Shown here piece by piece: positions 55,860-64,000 of a stretch of 64,000 bases of DNA; position 1 is the stretch's first letter, and every line of letters begins with the position of its first letter. The notes below the pieces were generated by a model. The model was given only the letters and a program-made list of their open reading frames with translations, ran no database searches and had not been told where the DNA came from. Origin of the DNA: Furcasterigmium furcatum (lineage: Eukaryota > Ascomycota > Sordariomycetes > Glomerellales > Plectosphaerellaceae); the NCBI GenBank assembly GCA_001599815.1, contig BCIA01000002.1:6235626-6299625 (forward strand), written 5' to 3'. The translations under genes were made by a program, and so were the position numbers.

Positions 55860-57261
55860 TGTGGCCAGGTCGCAACGTTGCAAAGTATGTGAGTCTTCAG
55901 AACCGCGGGGAAGGTTGTGGAGTGTAGGACGGCCGAAGTTCGCTGTCGGTATCGCGGGGTCAATTGAGCATGTGCGACGCTACTGCGATCGGGAAAGGCC
56001 GAAGAAACCCGTTGGCAAGGGCCAGATTGGAATGGTCGGTGGGCAGGTAGGTAGGCAGGGTACCTAGGTAATGAGAGATGGTGATGGATGAGACGATATT
56101 CCAACTTCACCCAGCCGGTTGGAGAATTAAACCTCCATCCGTCGGCGATTAATCAGCCGTGGTGTAATGCGGACATCGGAAGCTAGTGCCGCCTTCCTTT
56201 CGCCGAGGTTCTGCGCATGAGCACGGCGGAATGTGATCACAAGAGCCGATCCCCACCCGAATTCAGGGTTGAGGCCGCTAAAACACAAGCCATTGAACCC
56301 TGCCGTACCGCGCGCGGCCCACGACACCGGGTCCATCGAAGCGGCCGCGGGGTCGTGCAACCGGCGGCAGACTGACTCAGCATTTGGCTTCGATGAATAA
56401 CCTCAATTCCAACACCACCAACCCACATCAAGAAATTGTCGCTTTTGTCGTCATTTTCAAGATATGCAAGCCTCCTGGGTTAGCCGCCCGCCGGGTGTCC
56501 CGTGGTCCAGCATCAATGTCATGGAGGCCACAGGTTTGGGTTGAAAGTCCCTGCTTGGAGACCCAAAATCACTCCTCACGGGACGAGTCAGTTGGAGGTG
56601 GCCCAACCCAGAATCAACAGGTCGTCCGGCAGTCCAGAGGAAGAGTCATACCTCTCGTTTCAGCAACAAGAACCCCAGAAACAGTCCATCCTCGACCATG
56701 GGCACTCAAAGCCCAGGAACCGATCGCTGCCTGCCGCACACCGCCAGCTGTTTCCCCCCTGGCCGATCCATTGGCCAGGAGGTTCCCGTTCTCCGACTGT
56801 TGACAATCGCCTCAGTGTCCGCCCACCACACGCCTCATGCCGAACTAAAGAGTTTGCATCGTTCCTCCATGATGTTTTATGGAGATTTGTTTTTCTCCAG
56901 GACCGTAGGCGTAGCCATGCTGAGTTTAGTTCCGACATGTCGTCCCTGGAGACGGACACTCGAGGACCTTAGCCACTCATCCCCAAGTCGACGCGTCTCC
57001 CCCAGGACGAGCCTCAATACTTAAACTGTAGAGATACCGCTCGAAGATACTTGCAAGATCATCCTCTCATCCTCATCACAATCTGTATACCCGATCTGCT
57101 TTGCAACATTCGTTCGCGGCTTTCTGTAGTAACCGAAAGCCGACACGCGGTGATCCCCCATCAGCCATCACCATCCGCTCCTTCAGCAAGCCTGTTTCTG
57201 CTTCCCTTCGGATTCTGCCCGGTGCTTTTTCCCTTGGTACCCTCATTCCACCATAATCAAC
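55860..57261. other. Divergent intergenic region
   Basis: Contains promoters of RIB1 and the FHA gene. The last ~200 bases before 57262 are pyrimidine-rich. Nothing else recognised. Confidence 0.4.
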
Positions 57262-58017
57262 ATGGCCAACACATTCTCCAACACCATCGCATGGCTCATC
57301 CCCTCCGCCGGGAACCGCTGGGCGGCCGAAGCCATGCGCATGCCCCAGAACAGCCCCCGACGCATCGACGTCTCCCCCTGCTTCGACAGCATCCCTGAGG
57401 ACGACGAGTCCTCCTCCGAGAAGGAGAACGACACGGTCCTTTCCGTCAAGCCCCCCCGATCAGCCCTCAGCCTCTCCTTCGACCGCAAGCCCCGCGGCCT
57501 CCGTGGCTTCGTCATCGGCACCGACCCGAAGTCCTGCGACATCGTCCTCCCCAAGGTCCGCGGCGTCAGCCGCCGCCACTGCCACATCACCTTCGACGCC
57601 GAGAAGCGCCTCGTCCTGCGCGACACCTCCAAGCACGGCACGGCCGTGTGGTACGACGGCCACAGCAACGGCGACAGGCGCCAGTACTCGTGGCTCCTAA
57701 GCAGCGGCTTCTCGTACGGGTTCCCGTCGACCGTCGGCAGGATCATCATCGACATCCAGACGGTCCGGTTCCAGATCGTCGTCAATGCGTGCCTGCCCCA
57801 GTCGGACTTCTACCAGGCCCAGGTCGACGACTTCCTCGCCTCCGTGTCGCCCGTCAGCCTGCTCCCGGGCCGCGACTCGCTCATGCCCGCTCCGCTGCAG
57901 ATTCAACGGCCCGTCTTTGTCAAGTACACAATAGCCGTGGACGACGACGCGGCCCCCGAGACGTACCTGTGGAATGCCAGCAAGCCCTGGGAGCCCATGG
58001 TTAAGGTGCGGGACTGA
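57262..58017 (+). CDS. FHA-domain protein
   Basis: Single exon, 251 residues. The forkhead-associated domain spans about residues 70-170, with the phosphothreonine-binding set: Gly-x-Arg-like opening FVIGTDPKSCDIVLP, GVSRRHCHITFD (Ser-Arg-Arg-His) and the Asn-replacing LRDTSKHGTAVWYDG (family: TSxNGT). The expected Arg of the GR motif is Gly-Thr here and Asn is His, so pThr binding may be altered. After the domain, PVFVKYTIAVDDDAAPETYL then WNASKPWEPMVKV resembles the stretch leading into the kinase N-lobe of fungal FHA-kinases, but the protein ends there. It may be an FHA-only derivative of such a kinase. Role unknown. Confidence 0.8.
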   Translation: MANTFSNTIAWLIPSAGNRWAAEAMRMPQNSPRRIDVSPCFDSIPEDDESSSEKENDTVLSVKPPRSALSLSFDRKPRGLRGFVIGTDPKSCDIVLPKVRGVSRRHCHITFDAEKRLVLRDTSKHGTAVWYDGHSNGDRRQYSWLLSSGFSYGFPSTVGRIIIDIQTVRFQIVVNACLPQSDFYQAQVDDFLASVSPVSLLPGRDSLMPAPLQIQRPVFVKYTIAVDDDAAPETYLWNASKPWEPMVKVRD

Positions 58018-58404
58018 CGACGGCGTCGGCGTAGCGGATATGGCGTTTTCTCGGAAGGTGTCCCCGGATCCCAGAAACAGATTGTTATCATGTATGACGC
58101 TCGCTCCCGTCGGCGAACCAGATTCCTCGCCGCACACGGTCTTTACCGAGCCGGACCACATCATTATACCCCCCCTTCCATATCTGTAGTAGTTAGCCAT
58201 CAATACCCCACGCAACACACCACTCGTTTCGGCTGGTCGACGGGTGGACAATATTTCTGTCGACGTTCTCTCGCATCGTGCAGTGTAACCGCGTGAATTC
58301 TTCCGTCTACGGCCTCCGAGGGCCCAAGCGCACCCAGGATATATGTACACATGCTCTGTCGTCCGTGGCCGGTTTCCGCATGGCCGGCTCCCTCGTGGCA
58401 ATGC
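58018..58404. other. Convergent intergenic region
   Basis: 387 bases between the FHA and NDUFB7 genes, which converge here. Nothing recognised. Confidence 0.4.
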
Positions 58405-58824
58405 TTAGTTGCTTCGTGCGCCCTTGGCCTCGCGCAGCTCGTCCATCTTGGCGACGCGCTTCTTGAACTCCTCGTACTGGCACTTCTCGTAGCTGTGCCT
58501 CTCGTCCTGCGTCGCCGGGGGTCAGTGGGATTGCGGTCTCGGGAGGGGACGCGGCTCGGGGCTCGCTCGGGGGTGGACGTACGCCGCACTTCCAGGGCAG
58601 GTACCAGGTGTCGGATCGGCAGCGGTTCAGGGGGATGAGGAGGTGAGCGCAGCTGTCGCGGTAGGCGAGGGGGAGGCGGGCCTCGCGCATCTCCTCGCGC
58701 GTCGCCGGGCCTGGGGGAGAAGGAATCGTTAGTGATGGGGTTCGGGGTACGGGTGGCCGTGGCGGCGATGGATCGAGGGAGCGAGGGTGGGTGTCGTACC
58801 TGTCGGAACATTGGCGGAACCCAT
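58405..58824 (-). CDS. NDUFB7: NADH dehydrogenase (complex I) B18 subunit, NDUFB7
   Basis: Three short exons: 58824-58800, 58710-58583 and 58506-58405; phases agree, 84 residues. No unspliced frame shows the whole protein. Landmarks: MREARLPLAYRDSCAHLLIP, LNRCRSDTWYLPWKCG and DERHSYEKCQYEEFKKRVAK. The Cys pairs (Cys-x9-Cys twice: SCAHLLIPLNRC and KCGDERHSYEKC) are the twin CX9C fold imported into the mitochondrial intermembrane space by the Mia40 pathway. It is an accessory subunit on the membrane arm of complex I. Length is normal for fungi. The first exon codes only eight residues plus one base, so it is easily missed by gene finders. Confidence 0.93.
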
Positions 58825-59681
58825 TTTGGTGCAATTGAGGGATGTGGCACTCAATTGGGTATGGTTTGGGGCTGGCAAGGTCGTCGGTTCAGGTCGATGG
58901 GATTGTCGAGGTTCGATGCAGCCATCGCCGGTTGTTTCTGGGTCGGACCGGGAGATGATTACATAAGCACAATCGCCCAATCGCGGGGCGGCTATTACTT
59001 TGCCGTCTCCACACCGTCGAGATCACGTGCCATGGCTTGGTATCAAATGGTAGCTCAACTGTTTGTTCATTACCTTCTTTCCAACATGGACTTTTTCATT
59101 CAGCTGACCAAAGAGTAAGACGTTCGATTCCGCAATATTTATATCTGGCTCTATGTGGGCGATGAAAAGGCCCAATTCCCCTGGACAGCTTTCTGCGCTG
59201 TTGCGTGGCTCAGAAGCTCGTCGACTCGAAAAAAGCTCAAGCTCCTGAGGCAAGGTAACCAGAAAAAGAAGAGAAAACAAAAAGGCAGTAGCTGGGTTTG
59301 AACCAAGGCACCCACCTGACGGCTGGTCGTGGCCACCGGCACGCTGGCTGGTATCTCATGGTTCACCACTGCACCAACAGGGGACTGCTGGTTGTTGGCA
59401 GGAAAAACAATAAACCTCCCTATAAAGGCAGGCAGCGAGGCAGCCATGGGCGATGCACCCTATGAGAGCCAGTAGACAATGGCACCATGGTGTACTTTGG
59501 TACCTTTGAACCCAACATTCGAGATAAACTTTTCAGGGGGCGGCGCCCACGAGTTTCTGCAGACTGGCCCCATGACACCCCTGTTTTCATTTAAATAGGT
59601 AACTTCTGGTTTTCTCAACTGGTCCTCTATCTCAAAATATAAATTTCTTTTCCACGCGCCAACAGACCACGAACACTCAAA
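58825..59681. other. Intergenic with Pol III-like boxes
   Basis: Upstream of NDUFB7 and of the membrane-protein gene. Apart from the tRNA-like element at 59275-59400, nothing recognised. Confidence 0.35.
59275..59400 (-). other. tRNA-like Pol III unit (candidate tRNA-derived element)
   Basis: On the minus strand an A-box TGGTGCAGTGG (59376-59366) and a B-box GGTTCAAACCC (59304-59294) are 60-odd bases apart inside and are followed at once by a T5 terminator (59283-59279). A D-arm-like hairpin (TGGT...ACCA) and a partial acceptor stem (GCAGT/ACTGC) can be drawn, but no anticodon arm, so a functional tRNA is doubtful. A tRNA pseudogene or SINE head is possible. Confidence 0.3.
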
Positions 59682-60627
59682 ATGCTGTCTCCTGACTACC
59701 ACCTCGCCTACTGGGGTGTTTCGGCCCCGGCCGCAGCGATCTACCACGTCCTGACCTCCGTCCTCGGCGTCCCCGTCGAAGCGTTCGAGATTCTCCTCGT
59801 CTTTTTCGGACTAATCGCCCTCTATATTATCGTCAAAGGTCCCCGAAAAGAGTCATGGCCGTTCCCGTACCAGTACGTGACGGCCGGCCTTATGATCAGC
59901 GTCGGAACCCTCACCAAGTACATGGTCATCCCCGACGAGAATGCAGCGGCCTACAAGGCAGCTTTCCACATGGCACTGGCATTCGAGGTCGCCGGCACCC
60001 TCGAGTCCATCAGACAAGACGTGAGATCCCGACTGCCGGTGGAAGAGCAGCCCAGACGAAGCTGACATCTAGCAGAGGCGGGACATTGAGCGGTGCTCCG
60101 TCGGGGTTGCCGTGCTGAGCCCTCGGACGAACCTCTGTCGCCTGAAATCGCAGAATCTGATCGCATTCCCAGCGTCATACTTCGTATTTTCCAACCTGAA
60201 GACGATTGTCGATTTTCTCATAGACGAGGTTGTCCAGGCTATGCTCAACGACCGAGGGAAGTGGTCGTGGAACACCATTTGGGTGGTCAACCTCGTCAGC
60301 GACTCCAGCGACGCGCGCGGCGTGATTGCCGCCATGTACATTTTCGCGGCCCAAGCGGATGTTGCAGAGACGGTAGGTCACTTGCCTGTTGCATTGTCCC
60401 TCAGGGGGTGACGGAGACGTGAGCTGACCGAGCTGTGTCTGCAGATATTCTACGTATGTTGCCGGAATGTGATCCCGACTTGGACCGACTGGGTACCGCA
60501 GGCACAGACCATGACGACGCCCGGATCGGAGTGGTCTATGATTAGTCCCCAGGCCTCAAAGACGGCGCTGTGGCTGGTTGGGTATGTGTTCGGGTCAACG
60601 CCTGAGGCCTCGACATCCGAGGATTGA
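59682..60627 (+). CDS. Multi-pass membrane protein of unknown function
   Basis: Three exons: 59682-60020, 60154-60372 and 60445-60627; all introns phase 0, 246 residues. Without splicing, exon 1 runs only 15 codons past the donor, and exon 2 has no ATG of its own, so one joined gene is the simplest reading. Hydrophobic segments: WGVSAPAAAIYHVLTSVLGV, AFEILLVFFGLIALYIIV, YVTAGLMISVGTLTKYMVI, LIAFPASYFVFSNLKTIVDF and GVIAAMYIFAAQADVAETIF. The first exon opens with HLAYWG in a short lumenal or cytosolic stretch. I do not recognise the family; several small fungal integral membrane proteins share this layout. Confidence 0.65.
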
Positions 60628-62141
60628 TGAAGGTCTCGCGAGGAGGACTCAGGAGCCCAGATTGGAAGAGGGATGGATTTGGGGAGACCTCGGCGAGCAA
60701 GGCGACACCAAGGGGCTTGGCTGAGGATGGGCTCCATTCTACTGCATGGGTATCAGTTCTAATTGACGAGCTAGAACAACTTTGTTCTCAGCACTGGATG
60801 GGGTTCGGGGTCGCACGACTCTCCGCGTGCAACTTGGCAGTACCCACGTTCGCCATCGATTTTGGAGTCTATCTCCGCTTCGTGTTTCGTCATCAGATGA
60901 TCTGCTGAGCACACAGCCATGATATATCGGGAAGGAGAGGGATGAAGTACGCAGGTGCTTTGTGGTGTGCGTGAGTGTCCCATGAGCGGGAGCCCGGGCC
61001 CATCGTCTCCACGGAGATGCAACCGCCTGGGAGGTCAGAAGGTGCAATGGGTGCAACCTGTGCTACGGAAATGGAATATTCTACAGAATCCGGGGATCCT
61101 GTCGGGGCTCCTGTCGCCCCGGATTCCAGGGGGTCGGACAGGCGACCCGGAGGTGCGTTTCTGTTGTCATTTCTCTTACTCGAGAAGAATGGCTGAACGA
61201 CCCGACGTTCAGCACAGCCATACGGAAGCAGAAGCAGAATCGAGTCGATCGGCAGCGCGGCTCTCGAATGTGACGTCGGAGCCGGCGGGCGGGTGACGCA
61301 TGCCGAGTCCGGCAGCGGTTCTTAGCGGGTTGGCGGGATCCATCAGCGGACATGCCGAGACCCAATCTGCCGTGGCATTCTCTCCCCAACATGATCATCG
61401 CCGGCCGTCATCAGCGATGGATGATGACCGAGGCGCTCAAGCGCTGCTCGTAGCACAGGCGCTCTGATCACACCGCATACTTGGCCATATTTTGGCTTGC
61501 GGGCTCGCGTCTCCGAGCCACCGACGCATCCCCAGATCCGGCCACCCATTTCTGGTGGCCACATCCACTGACCGCCCTCCTCCTCAACTCCTCAACTCCC
61601 CTATCAACTCAGGGATGCTCGCTTTATTGTGCAGATCCGGCCTGGAAAGACCCCGGATCCAGAGAGCTTAGCATACGTAACATGTCTCTCATCGCACGCG
61701 AGGCCCCGGGGATATCGGGGCGCACATCTCGGCCGGCACGAGTCGCCCTGTCCATCACCACGCGAGCCGACTGACGTCGACGAGCAGCTGATTGCACATC
61801 TCTCTTCCAGCGTTGCCAAGCTCACCTCCGTGGAGATGACCCACGAGACGAAGATAAGCAACTGCGGGTAGTCAATGAGCGCCCCTAATGGGGGCAAAGC
61901 CAAGGGTCTGGTGGCCCTCCACAAGAAACGCTGTGGGTGTGCGCCTCACGCACGGGAAACGTAAGTGAATTTGGGCGAGAACAGAGTATTAGAATGGGGA
62001 CACGTCTCCTTCTCTTTTCTTGTGTTCCCTCCAGTATTTCTTCCGCTTCCAGACTCGACGGTTTGGGGTGTTCTGGTTCTGTGATACATCTTCTCTCACC
62101 ATCCCAGGCCTGCATCGGAGTCCTCCATCCCACACTCGATC
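60628..62141. other. Intergenic
   Basis: 1.5 kb upstream of the transporter gene. Short frames only; nothing recognised. Confidence 0.35.
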
Positions 62142-63769
62142 ATGTCGAACATGGCCCACGATAACCGCCACGGCGGAATGGACACTGTCTCCGGGAACGA
62201 TACTTATCGAGACCCGGATCGCCAGGACATGGCTCCCACCCACCCCGTACAGGGCAACAACCCCGGCATGATGAAGCCTCCCGTCGACGAGACCAACCAG
62301 CCACACCCTGAAGTCGGCGATCAGCTGCCCGCCTACGGAAACGGGCGCTCCTCCTGGGGAACGGGCGAGAAGCGTGACAGCGACAGCGAGGGCCAGGTGG
62401 GCAACCTCTTCGACCAGGGCGGCAAGAACTACCGCACAGTCGGTCGATGGATGTCCGGCATCATCCTCATCACGAACCAAGTCGGCATCGGCATCCTCTC
62501 TCTGCCCTCTGCCCTGCTGACCCTGGGCATGGTCCCCGGCATCATCGCCATCGTCGGCCTCGGCCTACTGTCTACGTACACTGCATACGTCCTCCTCCAG
62601 TTCTACCGCCGCCACCCGCACGTCGTCAACATCGTTGACATGGCGAGGATCATCGGCGGCCCCATCCTGGAGGTCATCGTCGGCATTGCCATGTTCATCA
62701 ACCTCATCTTCACGGGAGCTTCCATCTCCGTCACCGTATCCGTCGCGCTCAACTCCATGTCGGAGCATGCTCTCTGCACGGCGGGCTTCAGTGGCATCGC
62801 CTGCGTCGCCTTCTGGCTGCTCTGCCTGCCTCGAAAGTTCTCCTTCGTCGCCAAGGTCGGCATCCCCTCGACCATCTCCATCCTGGTTTCCGTCCTCATC
62901 GTCATGATCTCCCTCGGCGTCGAAGGGCCCTCCAACGCCGAGGAGTCCAGCCCCAGCATTAACCTCGTCATCGTCGGCAACCCGTCTTTCCGCGAAGGAC
63001 TTTCCGCCTGCTTAAATATATGCTACGCCTATGCAGGCAACGTCGGCTTCGTCTCCTACATGGCTGAGATGCGCAACCCTTCCAAGGACTTCGCCCCCGC
63101 TCTCTTCATCCTGCAAGGCTTCTCCATCCCGCTCTATGTCATCGTGGCGATCACCATCTACTCCCTCTCGGGCGAGTACACCCGGAGCCCGTCGCTGGGC
63201 TCGGCGCCCATCCTCCCCGCCAAGATCGCCTACGGCATCGTCCTGCCGTGCCTCCTTGCCACGGGCATGGTTTTCGGCCACACAGCCATCAAGTACCTCT
63301 ACGTCGTCATCATGAAGAAGCTCCGGGCCACCGACGAGATCACTTCGAGGACTGTCAAGTCCTGGACCGTCTGGGTCGGCTGCGCGACGACCTACTGGGT
63401 CGGCTCTTTCATCCTGGCGAATGCGATCCCGGTCTTCGACTCCATCCTGTCCATCTCCTCCGCGACCCTGATCGCCTGGTAAGCGGCCCTCTGTTGTCGA
63501 GCGGCAAGACGTGAGATGGATGCTAACCGTGCGACAGGTTCACCTTCGGCATCAGCGCCGTCTTCTGGTTCCACCTCAACTGGAATTGTCTCTTTGCCAA
63601 CTGGAAGAAGACGAGTCTGACGATCATCAACTCTATGATTATCATCCAGGCGCTGTTCATGAACAGCGCCGGTACCTGGGCTGCCGTAACCGGCCTGCTG
63701 GACATCTTCAGGGACCCCGACTACGCCATTGAACGGCCGTTTACCTGCGCCGACAACAGTATCTTCTAA
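62142..63769 (+). CDS. Amino acid transporter, AAAP family (MTR/AVT type)
   Basis: Two exons: 62142-63478 and 63538-63769, 59-nt intron (donor GTAAGC, branch TGCTAAC near 63521, acceptor CAG, phase 2), 522 residues. After a ~100-residue charged cytosolic N-terminus (SEGQVGNLFDQGGKNYRTVG), about 11 membrane segments follow. The first is ILITNQVGIGILSLPSALLT, the conserved Gly-Ile-Leu-Pro substrate motif of the amino-acid/auxin permease family; others include VDMARIIGGPILEVIVGIAM and the central CYAYAGNVGFVSYMAEMRNP. The C-terminus ends TCADNSIF. The layout matches Neurospora MTR-like neutral/aromatic amino-acid permeases, which work as H+ symporters at the plasma membrane; specificity is inference. 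Confidence 0.9.
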
Positions 63770-64000
63770 GGGGCCAGATCCTCACGGTACATCTGTGGTT
63801 GTTTAGAGCGTCTCGTACGGTTGTCTGTTTGCATATCATGAGATTCAATGCGCATGTTTTTCCGGAGATAATTACTATGAAAGCTTCGCGATGTATTGAT
63901 GCGTACATTAATATAAGGCTTCATAGACTTCACGTAACCTTTTGAGAAAGACAGCAGGGAGACCTGCATGCTCCAAATCGCCAGAGGCGCTCGCTTGATT

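Noticed and set aside
1..64000. CRISPR array, rRNA genes, prokaryotic operons, complete transposons
   Set aside because: None seen; the window is intron-bearing fungal nuclear DNA. No reverse transcriptase or transposase motifs were found.

Overview
The window is nuclear DNA of a filamentous ascomycete. Genes have short GT-AG introns (about 45-130 nt) with CTAAC-type branch points, coding third positions are GC-rich, and the gene families are typical of Pezizomycotina: a fungal STAND/NACHT protein, Zn2Cys6 and C2H2 regulators, 2EXR proteins, and IWS1, BRR6 and PEX16 in their mould form. A Sordariomycete is the best guess; genus cannot be fixed by eye.

Layout. 1-10 kb: 3' part of a PLP aminotransferase; a STAND/NACHT protein; a small NTF2-like protein; a decayed APH-family gene; a hypothetical protein. 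10.7-19.2 kb: a cation/Ca2+ exchanger-like membrane protein; an SR-protein kinase; a decayed STE20-type kinase fragment; a short-chain dehydrogenase. 19.8-29.5 kb (dense, conserved): IWS1 and BRR6 in divergent orientation, a Zn2Cys6 regulator, PEX16. 31.8-44.1 kb: a C2H2-like hypothetical protein, a long non-coding or decayed stretch, a C2H2 protein with a Gln/His tract, and a doubtful small gene. 45.1-49.6 kb (accessory): an intact 2EXR gene, a 2EXR gene broken in two around a 49-nt near-perfect palindrome, and an orphan protein with a 48-residue repeat. 50.2-63.8 kb: a coilin-like nuclear protein, GTP cyclohydrolase II (RIB1), an FHA protein, complex I subunit NDUFB7, an unknown membrane protein and an AAAP amino-acid transporter.

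No secondary-metabolite cluster or complete transposon is evident. Conserved housekeeping genes (RNA processing, transcription elongation, nuclear envelope, peroxisome, riboflavin, complex I) alternate with accessory material (STAND, APH, 2EXR, relic kinase). Three pseudogenes were recognised in the accessory parts. Two of them carry TGG-to-stop changes, of a kind compatible with repeat-induced point mutation or simple decay. Exon limits come from reading splice signals and checking phase by hand; no homology search was possible, so family names rest on recognised motifs.
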